Shown here piece by piece: positions 1 through 9,113 of a DNA stretch of 64,000 nt; position 1 is the stretch's first letter; each line of letters begins with the position of its first letter. Source of the stretch: Scandinavium hiltneri (GTDB lineage: Bacteria; Pseudomonadota; Gammaproteobacteria; Enterobacterales; Enterobacteriaceae); the NCBI RefSeq assembly GCF_024764835.1, contig NZ_JALIGE010000066.1, forward strand, positions 1-64,000, written 5' to 3'. A model generated the notes under the pieces. That model had not been told where the DNA came from, did not search any database, and saw nothing but the letters and a program-made list of their open reading frames with translations. The position numbers and the translations under genes are program-made.

Positions 1-134
1 GAGTAGGACAAATCCGTCGGGAACGGATTTGCACTGCACGCAGTGCAGCCCGAAGGGGCCGGGCAGGAAGCCCGGCATACAACAGCCAGGCATCAAACAA
101 GTCAGAAACCCCGACCGAAAGGCCGGGGTTTTTT
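1..134 (+). terminator. rRNA operon distal terminator region (T2-like) with repeated 5S tail
   Basis: The first bases (gagtaggacaaatccg) match the spacer between terminators T1 and T2 of E. coli rrn operons, recalled from rrnB. A second copy of the 5S 3' tail (gccaggcat) follows at 84-92. A GC-rich hairpin then pairs bases 107-113 with 124-130 around a GAAA-containing loop and ends in a T run. The 5S gene itself must lie just outside the left edge. This matches E. coli, where an rRNA operon precedes mobB/mobA. Confidence 0.8.
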
Positions 135-214
135 GCGTTTATGCGTCATAAAATTCCTGCATGATCTCTGCGTTCTCAATATTGATCCCGATTAACGCTC
201 CCGCTAAAAATTTA

Positions 215-727
215 TCAGACTCGCTGCTGCGCTACCCATTGCTCAACAAAATCAGCTATCTGATTGATATTATTAAGATCCAATAATGGGCAAAGCGTAT
301 CAATCGGTGTGTCACTGGCAATGGCTACTACATATTCGTCGAGAGTAAGTTCTTCAATCGTGTGAGACGCACCTTGTCGGAAGAGCATTATTTTCGCGAC
401 AGGCTCGTGTTTAAAACCCTCAACCAGCACCAGATCCAGCGTTGAAAGATCCATGCGGCTAACCAGATACTGCAAATCAGGCTCTTCAGCTTCTGGCGTT
501 TCCGTCATTAATGCCCAGCGCTGTGCACTGGCTACCAGCGTTTGGGCGGCTCCTGCCTTGCGCAGTTCATAGCTGTCTTTCCCTGGCGTGTCGACATCCA
601 TCCGATGATGAGTATGTTTGATTAGTCCTGGGCGCAAATTGCGAGCACACAGTTCCGTGATCAGCGCTTTCAATAAGGTCGTTTTTCCCGTACCGCTCCA
701 CGCGGAAATAGCCAGAACCGGCGTCAT
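215..727 (-). CDS. mobB: MobB, molybdopterin-guanine dinucleotide biosynthesis adaptor GTPase
   Basis: Cytoplasmic P-loop GTP-binding partner of MobA; it aids but is not essential for making the bis-MGD cofactor of molybdo/tungsto-enzymes. The 170-residue length is normal for the family. The P-loop is at residues 9-17 (AWSGTGKTT), and a conserved VEGFKHE motif lies near residue 105. Its ATG overlaps the mobA stop by 4 nt (ATGA), so the two are translationally coupled. The cofactor is needed by the formate dehydrogenase encoded further along in this window. Confidence 0.96.
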   Translation of the reverse strand: MTPVLAISAWSGTGKTTLLKALITELCARNLRPGLIKHTHHRMDVDTPGKDSYELRKAGAAQTLVASAQRWALMTETPEAEEPDLQYLVSRMDLSTLDLVLVEGFKHEPVAKIMLFRQGASHTIEELTLDEYVVAIASDTPIDTLCPLLDLNNINQIADFVEQWVAQQRV

Positions 728-1308
728 AATTTCACCTGCATGTTTTGCAAATCGTCGAGCGTATTCACGTTGATAAATGCAGCTTTGGCATCGCTAAAAT
801 CAACGCGATGACCACCACACTGCTGAAGAAAGACCATCACCCGGCGTTCTCCGGTCTCGAGATATTTTTCCAGGGCCGGGACTACGCTGCGGTGAATGAG
901 AGAAACAGCGGGATGATCGCGTTCACCGTCGTATGCCCATACCACCGGTGATAGAGCTTTAAACTGCAAAAAACGATCGGTCAGAAATGTAGGGACAAAG
1001 GGCGTATCGCACGGGCAAAACAGAAACCACTCGCCCGGTAATTGCTGCATTGCAGAGAGCATTCCTGCAAGAGGACCGGGGTAATCCGGTAAAGTGTCCT
1101 CCACGACGACATGGCCATGGGAACGGTAAATCTCCAGGGAACGATTAGCGCTGACAGCCAGCGTTTCTGTTTGTGCTGAAAGCGTAGCGGCGACGTATTG
1201 CCACAGCGGAATACCGTTAAGTTTCTGTAATCCTTTATCGATACCGCCCATTCGGCTTGCCTTTCCGCCCGCCAGCACGACGCCAGTTATCTCCTGATGC
1301 TGATTCAC
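724..1308 (-). CDS. mobA: MobA, molybdenum cofactor guanylyltransferase
   Basis: Transfers GMP from GTP to Mo-molybdopterin to give the guanine dinucleotide cofactor, in the cytoplasm. The 194-residue protein has the nucleotidyltransferase signature LAGGKASRMGGIDK at residues 12-25 and a CDTPF motif near residue 100. It is the first gene of the mobAB pair and is read toward the rRNA operon. It is divergent from yihD with about 70 bp between them for promoters. Confidence 0.97.
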   Translation of the reverse strand: MNQHQEITGVVLAGGKASRMGGIDKGLQKLNGIPLWQYVAATLSAQTETLAVSANRSLEIYRSHGHVVVEDTLPDYPGPLAGMLSAMQQLPGEWFLFCPCDTPFVPTFLTDRFLQFKALSPVVWAYDGERDHPAVSLIHRSVVPALEKYLETGERRVMVFLQQCGGHRVDFSDAKAAFINVNTLDDLQNMQVKL

Positions 1309-1377
1309 GAATATCGCCTCTTTTATTGTGGGTTTGACCCTGCTAACGTGTGACTGTTAAGCGTAAGGAGCAAATAA

Positions 1378-1647
1378 ATGAAATGTAAACGTCTGAACGA
1401 AGTGATTGAGCTTCTCCAGCCAGCCTGGCAAAAAGAGCCCGAGCTGAATCTGATGCAATTCTTACAGAAACTGGCGAAGGAGTCAGGTTTTGACGGTGAG
1501 CTGACGGATCTTTCCGATGATATTCTGATTTATCATCTGAAAATGCGCGATTCCGCGAAAGATGCCGCTATCCCGGGCATTAAGAAAGATTATGAAGAAG
1601 ATTTTAAAACCGCACTGCTCCGCGCTCGTGGTGTAATTAAAGAGTAA
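1378..1647 (+). CDS. yihD: YihD, DUF1040 family protein
   Basis: An 89-residue cytoplasmic protein of the conserved enterobacterial YihD family; no biochemical function is known to me. Upstream bases 1366-1371 (aaggag) form a strong ribosome binding site before the ATG. The protein is largely helical and charged, with no signal peptide or membrane segment. It sits 76 bp before srkA, as in E. coli. Confidence 0.95.
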   Translation: MKCKRLNEVIELLQPAWQKEPELNLMQFLQKLAKESGFDGELTDLSDDILIYHLKMRDSAKDAAIPGIKKDYEEDFKTALLRARGVIKE

Positions 1648-1723
1648 AAGCTTGTAAGAGGTGCGACCGAAAAGGCTGTGAAATGATATCCTGAATTATT
1701 CGCAGTAATTTCCGGATAATCGG

Positions 1724-2710
1724 ATGAACGATAAGGCTTTTACTTTCCAGACTCTACACCCGGATACCATCGTTGATGCACTTTTTGATCAGGGTATTCG
1801 GGTGGATTCAGGTTTGACTCCACTCAACAGCTACGAGAACCGCGTCTGGCAATTTCAGGATGAAGACCGACGTCGCTTCGTCGTGAAATTCTATCGTCCA
1901 CAGCGCTGGTCCGCAGACCAAATCCTTGAAGAGCACCAGTTCGCGCAGGACTTACAGGCCGATGATGTGCCTGTTGCGGCACCGATTGCATTTGAGGGTG
2001 AAACACTGCTGAGCCAACAAGGGTTTTCCTTTGCGGTTTTCCCAAGCGTCGGCGGACGTCAGTTTGAACCTGATAATCTCGACCAGATGGAATGGGTTGG
2101 CCGCTCATTGGGACGCCTTCATCAGACTGGTCGCAAGAAGTTGTTTACCGCGCGCCCGGACATCGGCCTACAGGAATACTTACTGGAACCCCGCCAGGTT
2201 TTTGAAACTACGCCGCTGGTTCCATCTTCTCTGAAAGCCGATTTCCTCGCTGCCACAGACAAGCTGATTGATGCCGTCATGCAGCAATGGCACACTCGTT
2301 TTACATCTCTGAGACTTCATGGCGATTGCCATGCCGGTAATATTCTCTGGCGCGATGGGCCGATGTTTGTCGATCTTGATGATGCCCGAAATGGACCGGC
2401 CGTTCAGGACTTGTGGATGCTGTTGCACGGCGATCGTGCCGAACGTTTAATGCAGCTTGATACCATTCTTGAAGCCTATGAAGAGTTCAGCACGTTCGAT
2501 ACCGCTGAGCTTTCCTTCATTGAACCGTTACGCGCTATGCGTATGGTTTACTACCTGGCGTGGTTAATCCGCCGCTGGGGTGATCCTGCCTTTCCCGTTA
2601 ATTTTCCCTGGCTTGCCGAGGAAGATAACTGGCGCAGGCAAACCCAAATGTTCCTGGAACAAGTCAGAGTTCTCCAGGAGCCACCATTACAATTAACGCC
2701 AATGTATTAA
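1724..2710 (+). CDS. srkA: SrkA, stress response Ser/Thr protein kinase
   Basis: Cytoplasmic APH/choline-kinase-fold protein kinase (also YihE/RdoA), linked in E. coli to the Cpx envelope response and to protection from stress-induced death. The HGDCHAGN motif starts at H199, placing catalytic D201 and metal-binding N206. The DLDD motif supplies D217, the same numbering as the E. coli enzyme. Length is 328 residues. It lies 26 bp upstream of dsbA, in the arrangement where the two can be cotranscribed. Confidence 0.97.
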   Translation: MNDKAFTFQTLHPDTIVDALFDQGIRVDSGLTPLNSYENRVWQFQDEDRRRFVVKFYRPQRWSADQILEEHQFAQDLQADDVPVAAPIAFEGETLLSQQGFSFAVFPSVGGRQFEPDNLDQMEWVGRSLGRLHQTGRKKLFTARPDIGLQEYLLEPRQVFETTPLVPSSLKADFLAATDKLIDAVMQQWHTRFTSLRLHGDCHAGNILWRDGPMFVDLDDARNGPAVQDLWMLLHGDRAERLMQLDTILEAYEEFSTFDTAELSFIEPLRAMRMVYYLAWLIRRWGDPAFPVNFPWLAEEDNWRRQTQMFLEQVRVLQEPPLQLTPMY

Positions 2711-2736
2711 CAGACATTTTCAGGAGAGAGTTAACA

Positions 2737-3360
2737 ATGAAAAAGATTTTTCTGGCGCTGGCAGGCATGGTACTGGCATTCAGCGCCGCCGCTGCGCAAA
2801 TCACTGATGGTAAACAATACTCCACGCTGGAGAAGCCTGTTGCTGGTGAACCACAGGTTCTGGAGTTCTTTTCATTCTATTGCCCGCACTGTTATGAGTT
2901 TGAGCAGGTGCTTCACGTCTCCGATACCGTGAAGAAGAAACTGCCTGAAGGCACAAAAATGACCAAGTACCACGTTGAGTTCCTGGGCCCACTGGGCAAA
3001 GAGCTGACTCAGGCGTGGGCAGTCGCTATGGCGCTGGGTGTGGAAGATAAGATCACCGCCCCAATGTTTGAAGCCGTGCAAAAGACCCAGACCGTACAAA
3101 GTGTTGCTGACATCCGTCAGGTCTTCGTAGATGCAGGCATTAAAGGCGAAGATTATGACGCAGCCTGGAACAGCTTTGTGGTGAAATCCATCGTTGCTCA
3201 GGAAGAAAAAGCTGCTGCCGATCTGCAACTTCAGGGGGTTCCGGCGATGTACGTCAACGGTAAATATCAGCTGAACCCGCAGGGTATGGATACCAGCAAC
3301 ATGGATGTCTTCGTGCAGCAATATGCTGACACCGTGAAGCAACTGGTTGAGAAAAAATAA
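2737..3360 (+). CDS. dsbA: DsbA, periplasmic thiol:disulfide oxidoreductase
   Basis: Introduces disulfides into proteins entering the periplasm and is reoxidised by DsbB. The 207-residue precursor has a cleavable signal peptide (about residues 1-19). The active-site CPHC is at C49-C52 in a thioredoxin fold, and a GVPAMYVNG segment carries the cis-proline. A good ribosome binding site (aggagag) precedes the ATG. A strong terminator follows the stop. Confidence 0.98.
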   Translation: MKKIFLALAGMVLAFSAAAAQITDGKQYSTLEKPVAGEPQVLEFFSFYCPHCYEFEQVLHVSDTVKKKLPEGTKMTKYHVEFLGPLGKELTQAWAVAMALGVEDKITAPMFEAVQKTQTVQSVADIRQVFVDAGIKGEDYDAAWNSFVVKSIVAQEEKAAADLQLQGVPAMYVNGKYQLNPQGMDTSNMDVFVQQYADTVKQLVEKK

Positions 3361-3363
3361 AAA

Positions 3364-3390
3364 AACGCCGGTCACTGACCGGCGTTATTG
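3364..3390 (+). terminator. dsbA terminator
   Basis: A perfect 11-bp inverted repeat (aacgccggtca / tgaccggcgtt, one-base loop) at 3364-3386 starts 3 bases after the dsbA stop. The T-rich tract after it is short. Confidence 0.8.
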
Positions 3391-3430
3391 TTTCTGTGTC
3401 CAGAAATATCAGAAGGCTAATGACGTAAAT

Positions 3431-4333
3431 TCATTTCACACTTGCCGCCGCTTTCATCTCTTCGATTCGCGCATCTTTTTCCGTCCATAACGTATTCAGC
3501 CAACGCTGAAAACCGCGCTTAAAGTTCTTATCGTTCACGTAATCGCCGTGCAGCTCTTCTGCCACAGGAACCAGAGCCACGCGGACGACAATGCGGGTTA
3601 ACTTTCCGCTCAGCATATCGAAAAAGGGCGTGCGATCGTTTTCTGGATAGCACAGCGTGACATTCATTAGCTTATCGAACTGGCTTCCCAGCACGTTCAG
3701 GGCCATCGCGATCCCGGCAGCCTTCGGCGGCAGAAGGTGCTTATAAGGCGAGCGCGTTTCAATGCGCTTTTCTTCCGTAAATCGAGAGCCTTCGACGAAA
3801 TTCACAATGGTGGTGGGATGAGTGCGGAATTTCTCGCATGAACGACGCGTGGTTTCCACATCTTTCCCACGACGTTCCGGATGGCGAATCAAATAACCCC
3901 TGGAATAGCGGCGCATAAAAGGCATATCCAGCGCCCAACAGGCCAGGCCGATAAACGGAACCCAGGCCAGTTGCTGCTTCAAAAAGTATTTATTCATCGG
4001 GATATGCTTGCGGAATAAAACGCATAGCACAACGATGTCTGCCCAGCTGTGGTGATTACAGATAAGCAGATACCAGTTCTTCTTGTTCAGCCCTTCAAGA
4101 CCTTCGACATCCCACTTCAGCCACGGATTCAGATGAAGTAATAACGCAAGGCCAGAACACCAGCAGTACATCATCAGGTTGCAAAACGCCGAGACGGAAC
4201 GCCATACCACGGGAATGGGAAGCAACAGTTTAATAATGCCCGCCAGGATGATTGGCACGGAGCAGGCAATGGTCACGATAATGGTAAGGGCGATACTCAG
4301 CAAAAGCGTCATCGCAGCGAGTAATCTCGACAT
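3431..4333 (-). CDS. yihG: YihG, inner-membrane 1-acylglycerol-3-phosphate-type acyltransferase
   Basis: PlsC-type acyltransferase; the E. coli homologue is reported to act in phospholipid acyl-chain remodelling. The N-terminus carries hydrophobic segments (about residues 5-40). The catalytic HX4D motif lies in NHHSWAD (about residues 94-99 from this start), and VEGSR follows near residue 180. The start is uncertain. ATG at 4333 is used here; TTG at 4339 is in frame, and similarity to the longer E. coli N-terminus (LNK.IM) continues upstream without a clear start or ribosome binding site. E. coli has yihF between dsbA and yihG; it is absent here. Confidence 0.93.
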   Translation of the reverse strand: MSRLLAAMTLLLSIALTIIVTIACSVPIILAGIIKLLLPIPVVWRSVSAFCNLMMYCWCSGLALLLHLNPWLKWDVEGLEGLNKKNWYLLICNHHSWADIVVLCVLFRKHIPMNKYFLKQQLAWVPFIGLACWALDMPFMRRYSRGYLIRHPERRGKDVETTRRSCEKFRTHPTTIVNFVEGSRFTEEKRIETRSPYKHLLPPKAAGIAMALNVLGSQFDKLMNVTLCYPENDRTPFFDMLSGKLTRIVVRVALVPVAEELHGDYVNDKNFKRGFQRWLNTLWTEKDARIEEMKAAASVK

Positions 4334-4339
4334 AATCAA

Positions 4340-4729
4340 TTTATTCAGATAGTTAATTGTATAAAGTGCGGCTTAGGCAGGCACAAAAGGCTGATTTTAC
4401 CAGAAATCCCCCCTGAAGGCGGGTCCTGGCAGAGTAGAAAAATATCGAATAGTTATATCCACATGGCGCAAATTGTCACCAATAGTGGGTTAAATGACAT
4501 TGATCCAAGTTAACGTAATGAAAAATATAACAAATATTGTTACATAAAATCACGGCTGACCAGAATTTATTCGATGGAATAAATCTATGCACAAACTTAT
4601 CCACAGAACAAGGTTGCGAGCGATCCCGAGGATCTACAAAACTTTTAGCGCAATAACGGCGAAAAACTCATGTTTTAGCTCTGTCTGTGGCATCCTTTAT
4701 CCTTAATCAGATAAACAGGCACGGAAATT
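4340..4729. promoter_or_regulatory. yihG-polA intergenic region with DnaA boxes
   Basis: A 390-bp AT-rich gap upstream of polA. It contains one perfect DnaA box (ttatccaca, 4597-4605) and one near-match (atatccaca, 4455-4463). DnaA stimulation of polA has been reported in E. coli, so these are plausible regulatory sites. No coding region is supported here. Confidence 0.6.
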
Positions 4730-7522
4730 ATGGTTCAGATCCAAGAAAACCCTCTCATCCTGGTTGATGGCTCCTCTTATCTCTACCGCGCATACCACGC
4801 GTTTCCTCCGCTGACGAACAGCGCAGGTGAACCGACGGGCGCCATGTACGGCGTACTGAATATGCTGCGCAGCCTGATCATGCAGTATCAACCAACGCAT
4901 GCGGCGGTAGTCTTTGATGCCAAGGGCAAAACTTTCCGTGACGAACTGTTCGAACATTACAAATCTCATCGTCCGCCGATGCCTGACGATCTTCGTGCGC
5001 AGATTGAACCGCTGCACGCGATGGTCAAGGCGATGGGCCTGCCGTTACTGGCGGTCTCAGGCGTTGAGGCTGATGACGTGATTGGCACCCTGGCGCGTGA
5101 AGCCGAAAAAGCGGGCCGTCCGGTGCTGATCAGCACCGGTGATAAAGACATGGCCCAGTTGGTCACGCCTGAGATAACGCTCATCAATACCATGACGAAT
5201 ACCGTGCTTGGTCCGGAAGAAGTGGTTACCAAATACGGCGTGCCGCCAGAGCTGATTATCGATTTCCTCGCCCTGATGGGTGACTCCTCGGATAACATTC
5301 CAGGTGTTCCTGGCGTGGGCGAGAAAACGGCACAGGCGCTTCTACAAGGGTTGGGCGGTCTGGATATGCTGTATGCCGAGCCGGAGAAAATCGCCGGGCT
5401 CACCTTCCGTGGCGCGAAAACAATGGCCGCGAAGCTCGAGCAGAATAAAGAGATGGCTTATCTCTCCTACAAGCTTGCGACCATCAAAACCGACGTTGAA
5501 CTGGAATTAACCAGCGATCAGCTTGAGGTTCAGGAGCCCGCGGCCGATGAACTGCTCAGTATGTTTAAGCAGTATGAGTTCAAGCGCTGGATTACGGACG
5601 TTGAAGCCGGGAAATGGATGCAGGCCAAAGGTGGAAAACCATCAACAAAACCGCTGGCTGCAGCCGCCGCTGCGGTGGAAGAAGAACCTGAAGAGCCAGC
5701 AACCGCGCTCTCTTCGGAAAACTACGTCACTATTCTCGATGAAGCAACGCTCACACAGTGGATTGAAAAACTGAAGAAAGCACCAGTCTTTGCGTTCGAT
5801 ACTGAAACTGACAGCCTCGACAACGTCTCCGCCAATATGGTTGGTCTGTCGTTTGCCGCAGAACCGGGCGAAGCGGCCTACGTTCCAGTAGCACATGATT
5901 ATATTGATGCGCCGGAGCAGCTCTCACTCGAGCGCGTGCTGGAGTTGATGAAACCGCTACTGGAAGATGATAAGAGCCTGAAAGTCGGCCAGAACCTGAA
6001 ATACGATCGCGGCATCCTGGCGAACTACGGCATTGAGCTACGTGGTATTGCGTTCGATACCATGCTGGAGTCCTACACGCTCGACAGCGTGGCCGGTCGT
6101 CATGACATGGACAGCCTCTCTGATCGCTGGTTAAAACACAAAACCATCACTTTCGAAGAAATTGCCGGCAAGGGGAAAAATCAGCTCACCTTTAATCAGA
6201 TTGCCCTTGAGGAAGCGGGTCGTTATGCGGCAGAAGACGCCGACGTCACGCTGCAGCTGCATCTGAAAATGTGGCCAAAACTGCAAAAGCAGGAAGGCCC
6301 GCTGAATGTTTTCCAAAATATCGAAATGCCGTTAGTGCCCGTTCTTTCACGCGTGGAGCGCAATGGTGTCAACATCGACCCGGACGTGCTGCACAACCAT
6401 TCGGCGGAGCTTGCGACGCGTCTGGTTGAGCTTGAGCAAAAAGCCCACGAGATTGCGGGTGAGGCATTTAATCTGTCCTCGCCAAAACAGCTGCAGACTA
6501 TTCTGTTTGAAAAGCAGGGTATTAAGCCGCTGAAGAAAACTCCAGGCGGTGCGCCGTCCACCTCTGAAGAAGTGCTGGAAGAGCTGGCGCTGGATTACCC
6601 GCTGCCGAAAGTTATCCTCGAATATCGTGGGTTGGCGAAGCTGAAATCGACCTACACCGACAAACTGCCGCTGATGATCAATGCGAAAACGGGCCGCGTA
6701 CACACTTCCTACCACCAGGCGGTTGCAGCGACGGGACGTTTGTCTTCTACCGAGCCGAACCTGCAAAATATCCCGGTGCGTAATGAAGAAGGGCGTCGTA
6801 TTCGTCAGGCGTTTGTCGCACCAGAGGATTATCTGATTGTTTCCGCGGACTACTCGCAAATTGAGCTGCGTATCATGGCTCATCTCTCCCGCGATAAAGG
6901 CCTGCTAACGGCTTTTGCTGAAGGTAAAGATATTCACCGTGCTACCGCGGCGGAAGTTTTTGGTCTGCCGTTAGATAGCGTCAGTAACGAACAGCGTCGC
7001 AGCGCGAAGGCGATCAACTTCGGCCTGATTTATGGTATGAGTGCGTTCGGTCTTTCCCGTCAGCTGAATATTCCGCGCAAAGAGTCCCAGAAGTACATGG
7101 ATCTCTACTTTGAGCGCTATCCTGGCGTGCGTGAATATATGGAACGCACGCGCGAGCAGGCCAAAGAACAGGGTTATGTTGAAACGCTGGAAGGGCGTCG
7201 CCTGTATCTGCCGGACATCAAATCCAGCAATGCGGCCCGTCGAGCAGGCGCAGAGCGTGCGGCGATTAACGCCCCGATGCAGGGCACGGCGGCAGATATC
7301 ATCAAACGTGCCATGATTGCGGTCGATGCCTGGTTGCTGAAAGAGCAGCCGCGCGTGCGAATGATCATGCAGGTGCACGATGAACTGGTGTTCGAAGTGC
7401 ATAAAGACGATCTCGATGCGGTCACGAAGAAAGTGCATGAACTGATGGAAAACAGCACGACGCTCGATGTTCCATTGCTGGTGGAAGTGGGCAGCGGCGT
7501 TAACTGGGATCAGGCGCACTAA
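4730..7522 (+). CDS. polA: DNA polymerase I
   Basis: Repair and Okazaki-fragment-processing polymerase. The order is an N-terminal 5' nuclease domain (about 1-320), a 3'-5' exonuclease domain (about 325-520; D357 and E359 in FDTETD) and a family A polymerase domain. Polymerase motif A is DYSQIELRI with D707; motif C is VHDELVFE with D884. All three sit two residues beyond the E. coli positions, so the 930-residue protein carries a small insertion upstream of the exonuclease site, probably in the Ala-rich linker. It is followed by spf, as in E. coli. Confidence 0.98.
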   Translation: MVQIQENPLILVDGSSYLYRAYHAFPPLTNSAGEPTGAMYGVLNMLRSLIMQYQPTHAAVVFDAKGKTFRDELFEHYKSHRPPMPDDLRAQIEPLHAMVKAMGLPLLAVSGVEADDVIGTLAREAEKAGRPVLISTGDKDMAQLVTPEITLINTMTNTVLGPEEVVTKYGVPPELIIDFLALMGDSSDNIPGVPGVGEKTAQALLQGLGGLDMLYAEPEKIAGLTFRGAKTMAAKLEQNKEMAYLSYKLATIKTDVELELTSDQLEVQEPAADELLSMFKQYEFKRWITDVEAGKWMQAKGGKPSTKPLAAAAAAVEEEPEEPATALSSENYVTILDEATLTQWIEKLKKAPVFAFDTETDSLDNVSANMVGLSFAAEPGEAAYVPVAHDYIDAPEQLSLERVLELMKPLLEDDKSLKVGQNLKYDRGILANYGIELRGIAFDTMLESYTLDSVAGRHDMDSLSDRWLKHKTITFEEIAGKGKNQLTFNQIALEEAGRYAAEDADVTLQLHLKMWPKLQKQEGPLNVFQNIEMPLVPVLSRVERNGVNIDPDVLHNHSAELATRLVELEQKAHEIAGEAFNLSSPKQLQTILFEKQGIKPLKKTPGGAPSTSEEVLEELALDYPLPKVILEYRGLAKLKSTYTDKLPLMINAKTGRVHTSYHQAVAATGRLSSTEPNLQNIPVRNEEGRRIRQAFVAPEDYLIVSADYSQIELRIMAHLSRDKGLLTAFAEGKDIHRATAAEVFGLPLDSVSNEQRRSAKAINFGLIYGMSAFGLSRQLNIPRKESQKYMDLYFERYPGVREYMERTREQAKEQGYVETLEGRRLYLPDIKSSNAARRAGAERAAINAPMQGTAADIIKRAMIAVDAWLLKEQPRVRMIMQVHDELVFEVHKDDLDAVTKKVHELMENSTTLDVPLLVEVGSGVNWDQAH

Positions 7523-7713
7523 GCGTCTGTCTTAGGCCAAATATTCGCCAAAATCCGCGTTTTTAAGCCCAGTGATTTCGTCGGGTCTTTTTGTAAGTAA
7601 GCAACATAACTTATAGCGTTTTGTGATGATCATCGGAATTCGCTATGCAAGAAGTGAAAAAAAACTACAAAAAGTGCTTTCTGGGCTAATGAAAAAAGAG
7701 TAGAGTTAATCGC

Positions 7714-7821
7714 GTAGGGTACAGAGGTAAGATGTTCTATCTTTCAGACCTTTTACTTCACGTAATCGGATTTGGCTGAATATTTAGCCGCCCCAGTCAG
7801 TAATGACTGGGGCGTTTTTTA
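7714..7821 (+). ncRNA. spf: Spot 42 small regulatory RNA
   Basis: Nearly identical to E. coli Spot 42 (gtagggtacagagg start, unstructured middle, terminator hairpin cgccccagtca...tgactggggcg plus T run at 7790-7820). Spot 42 is an Hfq-dependent, CRP-repressed RNA that tunes carbon metabolism, including galK translation. One T is missing relative to my recollection of E. coli, in the T run before the terminator stem. Position after polA is conserved. Confidence 0.96.
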
Positions 7822-7886
7822 TTGCGCGAAAGAAAACAAAAAGCGCGGAGAGTTCCGCGCTTATCAGGGTAATTCGCCGGTCAGAA

Positions 7887-8528
7887 TTATTCCCCGCCGG
7901 TCTCTTCCTCTTGCTCTTCCTGAGGCGCAATTTCGCTGTACCAGGTATCGAGTTTCTTACGCAATAAATCTACGCCAATTTTCTTCAGTGAAGAAAATGC
8001 TTCTACCTGAATATCACCATTAAAGGCTTGCACAGCTTCGCGCACCATATTCAGCTGCGCTTTACGCGCGCCGCTTGCCAGTTTGTCGGCTTTGGTCAGC
8101 AGCACCAACACTTCAATATTGCTGTCGACGGCCCATTCGATCATCTGCTTATCGAGGTCTTTCAGCGGATGGCGAATATCCATCAGCACGACTAATCCTT
8201 TCAGACACAGGCGTTTTTCCAGGTATTCACCCAGTGCACGCTGCCATTTAAGCTTCATCTCTTCCGGTACTTCTGCATAACCGTAACCTGGTAAGTCGAC
8301 AACGCGTTTGCCTTCAGCGACTTCAAACAGGTTAATGAGCTGAGTACGGCCCGGCGTTTTGGACGTGCGTGCCAGACCTTTCTGGTTGGTCAGGGTATTC
8401 AGGGCGCTCGATTTACCTGCATTGGAGCGACCGGCAAATGCCACTTCAATACCGGTATCGGACGGCAAATGGCGAATATCAGGCGCACTGAGAACAAAAT
8501 GCGTCTGTTGATAGTTCAGGTTAGTCAA
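7887..8528 (-). CDS. engB: EngB (YihA), ribosome biogenesis GTPase
   Basis: Essential small GTPase for late 50S subunit assembly. The start is TTG at 8528, which gives a 213-residue protein aligning with E. coli from its first residues (TNLNYQQTHF). A ggag ribosome binding site lies just upstream. Longer readings upstream from an ATG at 8702 add 58 unrelated residues. Motifs: G1 GRSNAGKSS at 33-41, G3 DLPGYGY, G4 TKAD, G5 SSLKK. The C-terminal tail is acidic. Confidence 0.95.
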   Translation of the reverse strand: MTNLNYQQTHFVLSAPDIRHLPSDTGIEVAFAGRSNAGKSSALNTLTNQKGLARTSKTPGRTQLINLFEVAEGKRVVDLPGYGYAEVPEEMKLKWQRALGEYLEKRLCLKGLVVLMDIRHPLKDLDKQMIEWAVDSNIEVLVLLTKADKLASGARKAQLNMVREAVQAFNGDIQVEAFSSLKKIGVDLLRKKLDTWYSEIAPQEEQEEETGGE

Positions 8529-8799
8529 AGGATCGTCTCCATAAAATCGGGCTATGGCGGGGAGTATACCTGAACAATGGCAAAAGGCGGTGTTTGTCGA
8601 ATAAGGGGGTGTGAGCATTACCCCTTCGCTTTGTAGGATATTTGCCATCATTACTATGCGAACTTTCAGAGAAGTTGCAGGTGCTATTTCGTATGATTTC
8701 AATTAAATCAATTGGTTATTTTTTAGTATTATTCCGAAATAACATTTTTATGCCCGATAGCGACTTGAGTGTTAAGGATAAAACGGTAAAGTACACCCC

Positions 8800-9045
8800 A
8801 TCAGGCGAGGATGCCGAAAAGGATAAGAACTCAGGACGAGGGTCAGGAGCGCCAGGAGGCGAAGACAAAGGAATTGCCAGGAGGCGAACGTCTGGAGACG
8901 TCGGAAAAGGATCAGGAAGAAGACATGGAGTGTTCTGCGCCAAGGGAAAAACAGGGTGAGTTGGTGGCAAACAGGGATTGTCAGACCCGTAATGGGTTAT
9001 GAGTCAGGAAAAAAGGCGACAGATTACTCTGTCGCCTTTTTTCTT
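8800..9045 (+). ncRNA. csrC: CsrC, CsrA-sequestering small RNA
   Basis: Located between engB and yihI as in E. coli. The sequence is dense in GGA motifs (about 15, many as aGGA or GGAGG in loops), the CsrA-binding signature. The 3' half matches E. coli closely, from aaggaaaaacaggg-like sequence through tatgagtcagg to the terminator gcgacag...ctgtcgc plus T run (9016-9045). CsrC titrates CsrA and is activated by BarA/UvrY in E. coli. The 5' end is placed by analogy and may be off by several bases. An apparent 105-codon reading frame through it is coincidental. Confidence 0.9.
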
Positions 9046-9113
9046 TGTCTGCTTTCTGCTAGATTCCGGCTCAATTCTATACTGTAGTAAACAACGTAAA
9101 GAAACCCATCATC

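Noticed and set aside
8642..8959. 105-codon plus-strand frame upstream of yihI
   Set aside because: It lies over the CsrC RNA and is rich in Gly, Arg, Lys and Glu because of repeated GGA motifs; no protein family resemblance.
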